Assembly: GCF_002150005.2 (NCBI RefSeq)
Contig: NZ_MSPP01000005.1
Coordinates: 160,543-224,542 of the forward strand
Length of the DNA: 64,000 nucleotides
Direction: 5' to 3'
DNA from: Marivivens niveibacter
GTDB taxonomy: Bacteria > Pseudomonadota > Alphaproteobacteria > Rhodobacterales > Rhodobacteraceae
The position numbers and the translations under genes were made by a program. Below the pieces are notes generated by a model. It worked only from the letters and a program-made list of their open reading frames with translations. It made no database searches and was not told the origin of the DNA. Of the stretch, positions 52,860-62,195 are shown piece after piece (position 1 is the first letter of the stretch; every line of letters begins with the position of its first letter).

Positions 52860-53894
52860 TTAGATATTTGCAGGTGTGATAATTTCGAATGGAACAGTGC
52901 ACTGAATGGTCGATTGCGGTGTCTGAGAATTTACTGAATCGATCATCGTTTGCACTAAGGCTTCGGTTGTTTGGCGCATAGGATGACACAGAGCTGCGGT
53001 GATCAAACCTTCTGATAGGCCTTTACGTGTCTCTGGACCGATATCACGGCAAATTAGTTTGATGTTTTTACGTCTTTCAACTGGTGCCTGACGAAGCGCG
53101 CGCAGCACGCCAGAGATGCCACCACCAACGATAAAGATCCCAACCACATCGTCTGTCGTGTCCAACAATTCCCGCACCATCTGATACGCGTTGTCCGAAA
53201 TTTCATGGGTCGGACGACTGTTTTCAACCGTCAAATTCGGAGCATTTTCGCGGACAAATGACCTAAAGCTCGCATCAGCGGTATCCTGACATTGATACCG
53301 GTGATTGCCCTGAAAAATAGCTATGCGGCCTTCAGGCGGGACCATGTTGGTGATCAGCCATGCAGCAGTTCGGCCCAACTTCCAATTGTCGGTTCCAACA
53401 AAGGCGGCCCGCTCTGGCGCGGACTGATCAGTGATATAAGTGACAACAGGTTTTCCGGCCTCTTTTAGATCGCGAATGGTTTGCCCGATTAACGGGTGAT
53501 CTGCGGCAATAATGGCCACTGCATCACAGTGCTCACCTAATACTTTCAACCGTTGCGCAATATTTTCAGGCGTCAAAAGGTCAACAAAGTCAACGACAGG
53601 TTCAACCACATCAAGGGGTCGTTCGTGGCACACAGTCCGGATCATTTGGGCGAACAACTGATACAACTCTCGCGTCGATTGTTGCATCAAGAACCCCAAA
53701 CGATAAGTCGGCGCATTCTTTTTGATCTGCGTCTCGATCGTGCCCAACCCATAAAAACCGATTCTCTCGGCGGCGGCTTGCACCTGCTGCGCGGTCGTAG
53801 CTTTGACCTGCGTGGACCCTGCAAGGATGCGGTTGACGGTGGACACCGAAACTCCGGATTCCTTTGCCAAGTCTGTAATCGTTGGCCTTTTCAT
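52860..53894 (-). CDS. LacI-family transcriptional regulator of the inositol operon
   Basis: 344 residues from ATG 53894 (GGGAGGAAAT upstream). HTH TITDLAKESGVSVSTVNRIL at residues 4-23, the same unusual hinge as the regulator at 45306 (ERIGFYGLGTIETQIKK), and a ligand domain with VGTDNWKLGRTAAWLI and IFIVGGGISGVLRAL. It is divergent from the inositol transporter operon and is its most likely repressor. Confidence 0.9.
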   Translation of the reverse strand: MKRPTITDLAKESGVSVSTVNRILAGSTQVKATTAQQVQAAAERIGFYGLGTIETQIKKNAPTYRLGFLMQQSTRELYQLFAQMIRTVCHERPLDVVEPVVDFVDLLTPENIAQRLKVLGEHCDAVAIIAADHPLIGQTIRDLKEAGKPVVTYITDQSAPERAAFVGTDNWKLGRTAAWLITNMVPPEGRIAIFQGNHRYQCQDTADASFRSFVRENAPNLTVENSRPTHEISDNAYQMVRELLDTTDDVVGIFIVGGGISGVLRALRQAPVERRKNIKLICRDIGPETRKGLSEGLITAALCHPMRQTTEALVQTMIDSVNSQTPQSTIQCTVPFEIITPANI

Positions 53895-54011
53895 ATTTCC
53901 TCCCATTTGTCTCTCAAATTGAATGACATAAAATGAGATGAAATCAACACAAAAATGATATTCTTATTTTCAAAACTTCGCGCAAAAATTAACACTACCC
54001 TCACTTAACAC

Positions 54012-54032
54012 GCCCTCGGAGGAGTCGAGGGC
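54012..54032 (+). promoter_or_regulatory. Hairpin just before the ribosome binding site of the inositol binding-protein gene
   Basis: GCCCTCG, loop GAGGAGT, CGAGGGC; then AAGGGAGG and the ATG at 54048. The loop itself is Shine-Dalgarno-like. Confidence 0.5.
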
Positions 54033-54047
54033 AAGGGAGGATTACAA

Positions 54048-55022
54048 ATGAAATTGACCAATCGTTTCGTTGCTTCTGCAACGGCTACTATCGTTGCTGC
54101 TTGCGTCGCAGGTTCCGCTATGGCTGCAGACATCTATGTCATCGGCGGCAAGCCAGACGATCCATTCTGGTCGCGCGTCAAAAAAGGCGCAGAGGACGCA
54201 GGCGTTGTTGCTGAATCCCAAGGCGGTTCGGTTACTTGGCTTGGCCCACAGAACTACGACAACCTAGGCCCAGACGCAGCAGAGCTGATCCGTCAGGCAA
54301 TCGACCAAGGCGCAGACGCAATCGTTGGCCCTGATTGGGTTCCAGAAGCAATGGACCCAGCATTCGAAGCCGTTGTCGAAGCAGGCATCCCACTGGTTAT
54401 CTACAACGCTGGTGGTCTGGAAGCTGCAGACAAACTGGGCGCTCTGAACTACGTCGGTGCAGTTGACTACAAATCCGGTTACGCTGCTGGCGAATACCAG
54501 GGCAACGCAGGCAACCTGAACGGCGCATGTGTAAACACACTGCCAGGTGCTGCAAACATCGAAGCATTCTGTGACGGCTTCAACGCTGGTATCGAATCTG
54601 TCGGTGGCACCGGTTCCGTTCTTCAGCTGCCAGCAACCTCGTTCGGCGACGCAACCGCAGTTGCTCAGGCTGTTCGCGCTCACCTGCTGCAGAACCCAGA
54701 AATCAACGCTCTGTTCGCAATCGGCGACGCTGACACCAACGCAGCAGTTTCCGGCATCCAGCAAGCAGGCAAATCTGGCGAAGTCAGCATCTGCGGCATG
54801 AACTTCAACGAGTCGATCCTGGCAAACATCCAGGCTGGCACTCAAGCGTGCGCAATCGATCAGCAAGGTTACCAGCAAGGTTTCTTTGCAGTGTCGATCC
54901 TGAACAACTACGTCAACTACGGCGTAACCATTCCAACCCGCGAAATCCTGACCGGCCCAGGCATCATCGATGCTTCGAACGTCGAACTGGTAATCGAGGG
55001 TGTTAAAGCGGGCGCTCGCTAA
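54048..55022 (+). CDS. Inositol-type ABC transporter substrate-binding protein
   Basis: 324 residues. Signal peptide of about 26 residues (MKLTNRFVASATATIVAACV, cleaved after SAMA), then an RbsB-like type I fold: IYVIGGKPDDPFWSRVKKGA, RQAIDQGADAIVGPDW, AIGDADTNAAVSGIQQAG, IDQQGYQQGFFAVSIL. It heads an operon with inositol enzymes, so myo-inositol or an isomer is the probable ligand. Codon use is strongly biased towards C-ending codons, which suggests high expression. Strong ribosome binding site AAGGGAGG. Confidence 0.9.
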   Translation: MKLTNRFVASATATIVAACVAGSAMAADIYVIGGKPDDPFWSRVKKGAEDAGVVAESQGGSVTWLGPQNYDNLGPDAAELIRQAIDQGADAIVGPDWVPEAMDPAFEAVVEAGIPLVIYNAGGLEAADKLGALNYVGAVDYKSGYAAGEYQGNAGNLNGACVNTLPGAANIEAFCDGFNAGIESVGGTGSVLQLPATSFGDATAVAQAVRAHLLQNPEINALFAIGDADTNAAVSGIQQAGKSGEVSICGMNFNESILANIQAGTQACAIDQQGYQQGFFAVSILNNYVNYGVTIPTREILTGPGIIDASNVELVIEGVKAGAR

Positions 55023-55036
55023 TCCCAACTCCTCCT

Positions 55037-55094
55037 ACCGAGCAGGCTTCGGCTTGCTCGGTTCCTAAAGCAGGACACGGGCAAATGCCCGTGT
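55037..55094 (+). other. Tandem intercistronic hairpins after the binding-protein gene
   Basis: First: ACCGAGCA and TGCTCGGT with inner GGC-TTCG-GCT (55037-55062), a UUCG-capped stem. Second: ACACGGGCA, AA, TGCCCGTGT (55075-55094). Neither has a T-run; they should block 3' decay and favour binding-protein message. Confidence 0.7.
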
Positions 55095-55164
55095 GCCGTC
55101 TTTAGTCGATCCGCCACGAAATAATGCAACGGCGGCTAATCCCCATCAAACAGGAAGTGTTTCG

Positions 55165-56184
55165 ATGACAACTCAAAGCAGCGAACAAGCGAGTGGATTT
55201 TCGCTTGGGTCACTTATACGCAGACCCGAAACTGGGTCATTAATCGGTTTTATCGTAGTTTATGTTTTCTTTGCCATCTTGGGCGGTGCGGTTTTCCTTG
55301 GCGCGCCTGGTTGGTCAAGCTGGCTGAACATCGCAGCCGAAGTCGGCATCATCGCATTGCCCGTCGGTCTTCTGATGATTTCGGGTGAATTCGACATGTC
55401 CGTCGGTTCAGTCGTACCTGCCTCATCCATGATGGCAGCTGTCCTAAGCGGTCACTACGAACTACCTGCTTTGGTTGGTATTCTGGGCGGTCTGGGCGTT
55501 GGTCTGCTGGTCGGTTTTGTAAACGGCCTGATTGTGACCCGCACAACGATCCCTTCGCTGATTGCGACCATCGGTATGATGTTCGCCGTTATGGGACTGA
55601 CTTTGGGCCTTGCTGTTTTGGTCAAAGGTTCGACCAGCGTTTCATACGTTCCTGACGCAACATCGAAACAGCTGTTGGGCACATTCATCGGCGGAATGTT
55701 CAACGTATCTATTTTCTGGTGGGTTGGCTTTGTCGCGATTTATTTCTTTGTCCTGCACCTTTCCCCATTGGGAAGCTGGATTTTCGCCATCGGCGGCGAT
55801 CGCGAAAGTGCGCGTAACGCGGGCATTCCGACGAACAAACTTACCATCACTTTGTTTATGGCCTCTGGCTTTGGCGCGGCATTTGTCGGCATTGCACAGG
55901 TCATGACCTATCAAGCTGCACAGGTTGCTGGTGGTCAGTCGTTCATCTTCAACTCGATCATGTGCGTTGTCATCGGCGGCGTCCTGCTGACCGGGGGTGC
56001 AGGTTCTGTGATCGGCATTTTGCTGGGTACCATGACATTTGCTGTCGTGAACCAAGGTATCTTCTTTGCTTCGCTGGATCCGAACGTTGGTTCGATCATC
56101 ATCGGTGCGCTGTTGCTGGCGGCTGTTCTTTCGAACGACACCTTCCGCGCGCTGGCCATGAACTACGCAACTAAGAAAAAGTAG
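55165..56184 (+). CDS. Inositol-type ABC transporter permease 1
   Basis: 339 residues from ATG 55165 (AGGAAG seven bases upstream; an ATG at 55093 would overlap the hairpin). About ten membrane helices: GLLMISGEFDMSVGSVVPAS, VTRTTIPSLIATIGMMFAVMG and docking loop ESARNAGIPTNKLTI. Basic TKKK tail. It is followed by a second permease nine bases on, so the channel may be a heterodimer. Confidence 0.9.
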   Translation: MTTQSSEQASGFSLGSLIRRPETGSLIGFIVVYVFFAILGGAVFLGAPGWSSWLNIAAEVGIIALPVGLLMISGEFDMSVGSVVPASSMMAAVLSGHYELPALVGILGGLGVGLLVGFVNGLIVTRTTIPSLIATIGMMFAVMGLTLGLAVLVKGSTSVSYVPDATSKQLLGTFIGGMFNVSIFWWVGFVAIYFFVLHLSPLGSWIFAIGGDRESARNAGIPTNKLTITLFMASGFGAAFVGIAQVMTYQAAQVAGGQSFIFNSIMCVVIGGVLLTGGAGSVIGILLGTMTFAVVNQGIFFASLDPNVGSIIIGALLLAAVLSNDTFRALAMNYATKKK

Positions 56185-56193
56185 GACGCGACA

Positions 56194-57189
56194 ATGGATA
56201 TCATGACTATTCTTCGCCGCCCTGCTGCGGCATCCGTGATCAGCCTGATAGGCGTTCTGTTGTTCTACATCGTTTTTGGTGGTGTTGATCTGGGTAAACT
56301 TAGCGGCGCAGCCAGCTGGGTTAACTACGCAGCGCGTATCGGCATCGTAGCTTTGCCAGTGGCATTACTGATGATTTCGGGCGAAATCGACATTTCGATT
56401 GGCGCGATGATCCCTGCAGGCGCTATGACCACTGCAATCATTGCAGGTCACTACGAACTACCAATGATTTTTGCCATCCTTGGCGCATTGACCATCGGTG
56501 TAGTTGTTGGACTGTTTAACGGCATACTTGCGGTACGCACCAGCGTTCCGACCCTGATCATCACCTTGGGCACTCTGGTTGCAATGCAAGGTATTGTATT
56601 GGCAGGATCCAAGTTGCTGACAGGTGGCGCTTCGGTTCCTTTGACCGCGCCTGGCTGGGCGAAAACCATCTTTGGTGATTTCATCTGGGGCGGCAGCCAC
56701 CAAGTCGTCATCATCTGGTGGCTGATCCTAGCGGTCGTATTCTGGTTCATCATGCACCAAAGCAAATACGGCAACTGGATTTTCGCTATGGGCGGCGACA
56801 AAGTATCGGCCCGTAACGCAGGTATCCCCGTCGACCGTATTACGATCCTGTTGTTTGTAGGCACAGCCACTGCGGCATCCTTTGTCGGCATGTGCCACGC
56901 GATCCTGTTCAACTCTGCTCAGGTATCGGGTGGCATGAACGACATCTTCAACATCATCGTTAGCGTGGTTGTAGGCGGCGTCCTGCTCACCGGCGGCTTT
57001 GGATCCATCGTGGGCGTTTTCATCGGCACCCTAACCTTTGCCATCGTGATCAAAGGCATCGATTTCACATCGATCGACCGAAACTGGGCCAACCTGATCA
57101 TCGGCGTCATGCTTCTTTTGGCTGTGGGTATGAATGAAACCTTCCGCAAAAAAGCAATGACCGCTGCCACCAAGAAAAAGAAAGGCTGA
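56194..57189 (+). CDS. Inositol-type ABC transporter permease 2
   Basis: 331 residues, RbsC type, about ten membrane helices: LLMISGEIDISIGAMIPAGA, VRTSVPTLIITLGTLVAMQG, docking loop VSARNAGIPVDRITI, and a TKKKKG tail. It resembles permease 1 and the permease at 42724 but is clearly a separate paralogue. Four bases separate it from the ATPase gene. Confidence 0.9.
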   Translation: MDIMTILRRPAAASVISLIGVLLFYIVFGGVDLGKLSGAASWVNYAARIGIVALPVALLMISGEIDISIGAMIPAGAMTTAIIAGHYELPMIFAILGALTIGVVVGLFNGILAVRTSVPTLIITLGTLVAMQGIVLAGSKLLTGGASVPLTAPGWAKTIFGDFIWGGSHQVVIIWWLILAVVFWFIMHQSKYGNWIFAMGGDKVSARNAGIPVDRITILLFVGTATAASFVGMCHAILFNSAQVSGGMNDIFNIIVSVVVGGVLLTGGFGSIVGVFIGTLTFAIVIKGIDFTSIDRNWANLIIGVMLLLAVGMNETFRKKAMTAATKKKKG

Positions 57190-57193
57190 AACA

Positions 57194-58018
57194 ATGTCTG
57201 ACACTCCTGTAATTGAACTACGTAACGTCGACAAAAGCTTTGGCCCGATTGACGTTTTGCACGAAATCTCGCTGAAGGTAAAAGCTGGCGAAGTTCTGTG
57301 TCTGCTGGGCGATAACGGCGCTGGTAAATCGACCCTGATTAAAACGCTGGCAGGTGTACACGCACCGACCCGCGGCGAAGTTCTGGTCGACGGTGAGCCG
57401 GTCAAATTTTCGGGTCCGAAAGACGCACAGAACCGCGGTATCGCAACCGTGCACCAGTTTGGCGGCACCTATCCGCTGATGTCGGTTGGCCGTAACTTTT
57501 TCATGGGCGAAGAGCCGACCAAAGGCTTTGGTCCGTTCAAAGTATTCGACCGCAAAACCGCGAACAAAATCGCTGTGGAAGAAGTCCAGAAAATGGGCAT
57601 CACCCGCATCACCGATGGCGACCGTCTGGTTGGCGGCCTGTCGGGCGGTGAACGTCAGTCGCTGGCAATTGCCCGCGCGGTGTATTTCGGCGCGCGCGTA
57701 CTGATCCTGGACGAGCCGACTGCGGCACTGGGCGTGAAACAGGCAGCACACGTTCTGCGCATCGTGAACGAGGCGAAAAAGCGCGGTCTGGCTGTGATCT
57801 TTATCACTCACCAAGTGATGCACGCGATGACCGTTGGCGACCACTTTGCGGTTCTGATCCGCGGCGCCATCGCAGCTGATTTCCGTAAAGGCGAAAAGTC
57901 CCGCGAAGAAATCACCGACCTGATGGCAGGCGGCCAGAACATGGCAGACCTAGAAGCCAGCATCGAAGGCTACATGGAAACCCACGACGGCCATCCGCCA
58001 AAAGTTTCCGCTGACTAA
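57194..58018 (+). CDS. Sugar/polyol ABC transporter ATPase (copy 2)
   Basis: 274 residues. Walker A GDNGAGKST, signature LSGGERQS, Walker B VLILDEPTAAL. It is virtually identical in protein to the ATPase at 41893-42720; by eye the genes differ at roughly 45 of 825 bases, almost all silent. It serves the two permeases just upstream. Confidence 0.93.
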   Translation: MSDTPVIELRNVDKSFGPIDVLHEISLKVKAGEVLCLLGDNGAGKSTLIKTLAGVHAPTRGEVLVDGEPVKFSGPKDAQNRGIATVHQFGGTYPLMSVGRNFFMGEEPTKGFGPFKVFDRKTANKIAVEEVQKMGITRITDGDRLVGGLSGGERQSLAIARAVYFGARVLILDEPTAALGVKQAAHVLRIVNEAKKRGLAVIFITHQVMHAMTVGDHFAVLIRGAIAADFRKGEKSREEITDLMAGGQNMADLEASIEGYMETHDGHPPKVSAD

Positions 58019-58081
58019 GACAATTCTGCGCCGCTTAGGAGGTAAGCGGCGCACCCCGAACACCCCTTGGAGGATTTAGGT

Positions 58082-58984
58082 ATGAAAATCGCCCTCGACC
58101 CGTTTATGCACCGCCATCTAAGCCTAGAAGAGCTGCCATCGAAGGTAGCAGAGCTGGGCTATGAATGGATCGAACTTTCGCCACGCGCGGATTTTCTTGA
58201 GTGGTTCAAAGCCCCTCGCGTCTATCCTGACCGCCTGAAGTCGTTCAAAAAGTCGCTGAAAGACAGCGGCGTGGGCATTTCGTCCCTGCTGCCGATGTAC
58301 CGCTGGGCTTCGAACGATGAAAACGAACGTCAGGCTGCTGTGCGTCACTGGAAGCGCGCTATCGAAATCGCTGTCGAACTAGAAGTCGACGTGATGAATT
58401 CTGAATTCGGTCGCGGCCCACACCCAGACAAAGGCGGCTGCTATTGCTGCCACACCGGCGCGATGATCGAAACCTGCGAAGACGCATGGTGGCGTTCGAT
58501 GGAAGAGCTGGTTCCTGTCTTTGAACGCGAAGGCATCAACCTGCACATCGAACCACACCCCGAAGACTGGGTCGAAGAGCTGAAACCAGCTGCTGACCTG
58601 ATCCGTACCGTGAATTCGAAAAACGTCAAATTCCTATACTGCGCGCCGCACACTTTCTACTTTGGTGATGACACCAAAGAAATGCTGCGTGAATGCGCGG
58701 ACGTTCTGGCGCACGTACACGTGGCTGACACCTTTAACCACAAGGCGTCTTCGGGTCTGCGCTACATCTTGAACCCTCCGGGCACCAACGCACGTATCCA
58801 CCAGCACTTGGACATCGGTCAGGGCGAAGTGCCTTGGGACGATTTCTTCTCGACCCTGGCTGAAATCGGCTTTGACGGCATCATGACCGCCTGCGTTTTC
58901 GCATGGGAAGACCGCATGGATGAATCCGGCACCTTTATGCGCTCTGAAATGCAGCGCTACGTCGATAAATATTTCAAGAAGTGA
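58082..58984 (+). CDS. iolH: IolH-like sugar phosphate isomerase/epimerase family protein
   Basis: 300 residues from ATG 58082 (GGAGGATTTAGGT upstream). TIM barrel with segments closely recalling Bacillus Iol[87 protein letters not shown]. IolH is encoded in many inositol operons; its reaction is not firmly established. Metal ligands (Glu/His/Asp) are present. The oxidoreductase gene follows after eight bases. Confidence 0.82.
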   Translation: MKIALDPFMHRHLSLEELPSKVAELGYEWIELSPRADFLEWFKAPRVYPDRLKSFKKSLKDSGVGISSLLPMYRWASNDENERQAAVRHWKRAIEIAVELEVDVMNSEFGRGPHPDKGGCYCCHTGAMIETCEDAWWRSMEELVPVFEREGINLHIEPHPEDWVEELKPAADLIRTVNSKNVKFLYCAPHTFYFGDDTKEMLRECADVLAHVHVADTFNHKASSGLRYILNPPGTNARIHQHLDIGQGEVPWDDFFSTLAEIGFDGIMTACVFAWEDRMDESGTFMRSEMQRYVDKYFKK

Positions 58985-58992
58985 GCGCAGCA

Positions 58993-60018
58993 ATGTCCCT
59001 TAAAGTAGGTGTAATCGGCACTGGTATGATCGGGCAGGATCACATCCGCCGCCTAACCCAAGTGCTGTCTGGTGTCGAAGTCGTTGCGGTGAATGACATC
59101 GCAATGGACCGCGCCGAATCCGCTGCGCCAGCAGGCGCAAAAGTGTTCGAAACCCCGCAGGAATTGATCAACGACGAAAACGTAGATGCGATCGTTATTT
59201 GTTCTTGGGGTCCGGCACACGAAGAGCAGCTGCTGGCCTGTATCGCTGCGGGCAAACCAGTGTTCTGTGAAAAGCCATTGGTGACCAGTGCCGAGTCCGC
59301 AATCCGCGTGATGGAGGCAGAGGTCGCTTATGGCAAACGTCTGGTTCAGGTTGGGTTCATGCGCCGTTTCGACGCTGACTATCGCCGCCTAAAGACGGTT
59401 CTGGATAGTGGCGCATTGGGCGCTCCGCTGATGTACAAATCCGTTCACCGCAATGCGTCGGTGCCTGAGGGGCTGTATACTTCGGACATGCCGTTGAATG
59501 ACACGCTAGTGCACGATGCGGATATTTCGCGTTGGTTGCTGGACGACGAAATCACGGGCGTTGAAGTCCGCGTTCCACGTCGTTCGACACGTGGCAATGA
59601 TCTGCGCGACCCCGTGATGGTCATGCTGCACATGTCATCTGGCGTAATAGTGGACGTCGAGATTTCGGTAAACGTGGCTTATGGCTATGACATCCGCGGC
59701 GAACTGTCCTGTGAAACAGGCATCGCAGCGCTGCCAAACCGCCCAGCAACTGTCATCACCGATCAGTTTGGCATCCGTCAGGCAATTCCAGAGGATTGGC
59801 GCGAACGCTTTATCGAAGCATATGACCAGGAATTCCGTGAATGGATCGCTGCGGCGTCGGCTGGCACAGCGACAGGCCCGACAACTTGGGACGGTTACAC
59901 ATCGACCTTGGTTGCGGACGCAGCTTTGCGCGCAGTGGACAGCGGCAAGCTAGAAAAAATCGAAATGATTGAAAAACCTGCGTTGTACTCCGCGGTAGAA
60001 AAAATCGCGGCTGAATAA
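58993..60018 (+). CDS. iolG: Inositol 2-dehydrogenase
   Basis: 341 residues from ATG 58993 ([20 protein letters not shown]); a GTG at 58981 overlapping the previous stop is an alternative. Strong likeness to Bacillus IolG throughout: [29 protein letters not shown] (catalytic Lys), [32 protein letters not shown] (catalytic Asp/His), [23 protein letters not shown]. It oxidises myo-inositol to scyllo-inosose with NAD+, the first catabolic step. Confidence 0.9.
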   Translation: MSLKVGVIGTGMIGQDHIRRLTQVLSGVEVVAVNDIAMDRAESAAPAGAKVFETPQELINDENVDAIVICSWGPAHEEQLLACIAAGKPVFCEKPLVTSAESAIRVMEAEVAYGKRLVQVGFMRRFDADYRRLKTVLDSGALGAPLMYKSVHRNASVPEGLYTSDMPLNDTLVHDADISRWLLDDEITGVEVRVPRRSTRGNDLRDPVMVMLHMSSGVIVDVEISVNVAYGYDIRGELSCETGIAALPNRPATVITDQFGIRQAIPEDWRERFIEAYDQEFREWIAAASAGTATGPTTWDGYTSTLVADAALRAVDSGKLEKIEMIEKPALYSAVEKIAAE

Positions 60019-60042
60019 GCGCTCATTGTTAGGGAAGAGACA

Positions 60043-61215
60043 ATGATCAACGGTGAACGTACAATCCAGCGCCCAATGCGCTGGGGTATGGTGGGGGGAG
60101 GCCGCACCGGTCAGGTGGGGTATAAACACCGTACGGGCGCACTGCGTGATGGAACGTACCAGCTGGTTGCTGGTGCGTTCGACCTAGACGCAGAGCGTGG
60201 TCGCGATTTTGGCACGAACCTCGGCGTTGCCGAGGATCGCTGCTATGCGACGTATCAAGATCTGATCGCGGGCGAAAAAGACCGTGAAGACGGTGTTGAT
60301 GTTGTTTCGGTGGCGACACCGAACTTCACCCACTTTGAAATCACTAAGGCTCTACTAGAGGCCGGCATTCATGTTATCTGTGAAAAACCGTTGTTTTTCA
60401 CGGTCGAGGAATGCGAAGTCGTTGCCAAATTGGCGGCGGAGAAGAACCTGATCGTCGGTGTAACCTATGGTTTTACGGGTCACCCGTTGGTTCATCAAAT
60501 GGCTGCAATGGTCGCCAAGGGCATGTTGGGCGATATCCGCATCGTGGACATGCAATACACACACGGTTTCAACGCAGGTGATGACACCGATGCGGGCGAA
60601 GCTGTCAAATGGCGCACAAACCCAGCAACTGCTGGCAACACCTTTGTTCTAGGCGATATTGGTACCCACCTATACTATCTGTCCGAAGTTGTTCTGCCAC
60701 ATTTGAAGGTGGAAAAACTGCTGTGTGACCGCACAGCGTTCATTCCATCGCGTGCCCCGCTAGAGGATCACGCGACAGTCCTGATGCACTACGACAATGG
60801 TGCACGCGGACGTTTGTGGGTCAGCTCGGTTGATGCTGGCAACATGGGATCGCAAAAGTATCGCTTTGTCGGCTCCAAAGCGTCGGTCACATGGTCGGAC
60901 AGCCGCCCTGATCAGTTAATCTATCAGGTTCAGGGCGAACCCGAGCAGATTATGCATCACGGCATGCCGTATCTAGAAGACGAAAGCCTAGCCGCTGACC
61001 GTATGGGTGCATTGCACACCGAAGGTTTGGGCGACAGCTGGTCAAACATCTATCTTTGGATCGCTCAGGCCATCGACGCGAAAATGCGCGGCGACGAAGA
61101 GTTCCTAAAGACACACCACTATCCAGGCATCGAAGCAGGCACCGAAGGTGTTCGTTGGCTGGAAAACTGTGTGCGTTCGGCTGATGCCGGCGCTGCATGG
61201 ATCGATTTTGAATAA
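60043..61215 (+). CDS. Gfo/Idh/MocA-family oxidoreductase
   Basis: 390 residues. N-terminal Rossmann domain (RWGMVGGGRTGQVGYKHRTG, VVSVATPNFTHFEI, VICEKPLFFTVEE with the active-site Lys) and a C-terminal domain (NTFVLGDIGTHLYYLSEVV with Asp/His). Longer than IolG by about 50 residues and a different subfamily. In an inositol operon it could handle another isomer or a methylated inositol. A typical end, WLENCVRSADAGAAW, is intact. Confidence 0.85.
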   Translation: MINGERTIQRPMRWGMVGGGRTGQVGYKHRTGALRDGTYQLVAGAFDLDAERGRDFGTNLGVAEDRCYATYQDLIAGEKDREDGVDVVSVATPNFTHFEITKALLEAGIHVICEKPLFFTVEECEVVAKLAAEKNLIVGVTYGFTGHPLVHQMAAMVAKGMLGDIRIVDMQYTHGFNAGDDTDAGEAVKWRTNPATAGNTFVLGDIGTHLYYLSEVVLPHLKVEKLLCDRTAFIPSRAPLEDHATVLMHYDNGARGRLWVSSVDAGNMGSQKYRFVGSKASVTWSDSRPDQLIYQVQGEPEQIMHHGMPYLEDESLAADRMGALHTEGLGDSWSNIYLWIAQAIDAKMRGDEEFLKTHHYPGIEAGTEGVRWLENCVRSADAGAAWIDFE

Positions 61216-61235
61216 CGTTTCGTAGGAATAGCGAC

Positions 61236-62177
61236 ATGAAACTATCAATCTGCACTGACGTCATGGGCGATCTGTCGTTCACTGACATGCTGGACAAATG
61301 CGTCGAACTGGGCGTTGAAGGCATCGAAATGACCGGCGGTGGCTGGTCCAAGGGCCCTCACTTCCGCGCTGACGAGCTGCTGGCGGACAAAGGCCTGCTG
61401 AAACAAAAGTTGGCCGAAATCGAAGCTCGCGGTCTGCAAATCGCAGCACTGAACTGTTCGGCGAACCCGCTGGACCCAGGTGCAATGGGCGAACGCCACC
61501 TGAAAGAGATGAAAGAAACCATCACTCTGGCTGGCGAAATCGGCGTTGAAACCATCGTCACCATGTCCGGTCTGCCAGAGGCAGCACCCGGCGACACCGT
61601 TCCAAACTGGCTGGTTTACACCAAATCCTGGCCTGACGAGATGCCAGAGCGCGACCGTTACCAGTGGGAAGACCGCGCTTTCCCTCTATGGCACGATCTG
61701 GTCGATTTCGGCAAAAAAGCAGGCATCAAACGCTACGCTCTGGAAAACTTCTCGGCCATGCTGGTCTGGAACCCAGAGACCCTGTTCCGCCTGCGCAACG
61801 AAGTCGGCGAAATGGTTGGTATGAACCTAGACCCATCGCACTTGATGTGGATGGGCGCAGAGCCAATCGCATCCGCACGCGCATTGGGTTCGGCTATTCA
61901 CCACTGCCACGGCAAAGACACCCGCATCGAACGCGGCCTGTGTGATGTCAACGGCCTGCTGGAACTGAAAGAAGTTACCGACGTCGCAAACCGTTCGTGG
62001 AACTATGTCGCTGTTGGCGCTGGCCGCGATCTGCAGTGGTGGAAAGAGTTCTTCTCGGTTGTTGGCATGTGTGGCTACAACGGTTGGGTTTCGCTGGAAA
62101 TGGAAGATTTCACCATGTCCACCGAAGCAGGCATTCAGTCGTCCATCGACGCACTAAAAGCGACAATCATTCGCTAA
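61236..62177 (+). CDS. Sugar phosphate isomerase/epimerase family (TIM barrel) protein
   Basis: 313 residues. Xylose-isomerase-like barrel: KLSICTDVMGDLSFTDMLDK, VEGIEMTGGG, LNCSANPLDP, ALENFSAML (Glu ligand), VGMNLDPSHLMWMG (Asp/His ligands), HCHGKDT, WVSLEMEDF (Glu ligand). All metal ligands are in place. The substrate is probably a keto-inositol or downstream intermediate, by position. Ribosome binding site TAGGAATAG. Confidence 0.82.
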   Translation: MKLSICTDVMGDLSFTDMLDKCVELGVEGIEMTGGGWSKGPHFRADELLADKGLLKQKLAEIEARGLQIAALNCSANPLDPGAMGERHLKEMKETITLAGEIGVETIVTMSGLPEAAPGDTVPNWLVYTKSWPDEMPERDRYQWEDRAFPLWHDLVDFGKKAGIKRYALENFSAMLVWNPETLFRLRNEVGEMVGMNLDPSHLMWMGAEPIASARALGSAIHHCHGKDTRIERGLCDVNGLLELKEVTDVANRSWNYVAVGAGRDLQWWKEFFSVVGMCGYNGWVSLEMEDFTMSTEAGIQSSIDALKATIIR

Positions 62178-62195
62178 CGTCAGGGGGTGGGGCAA

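Noticed and set aside
54264..55028. Long antisense open frame (254 codons) opposite the inositol binding-protein gene
   Set aside because: Its Cys/Val-rich composition is the mirror of a highly biased coding strand; no ribosome binding site and no recognisable domain.
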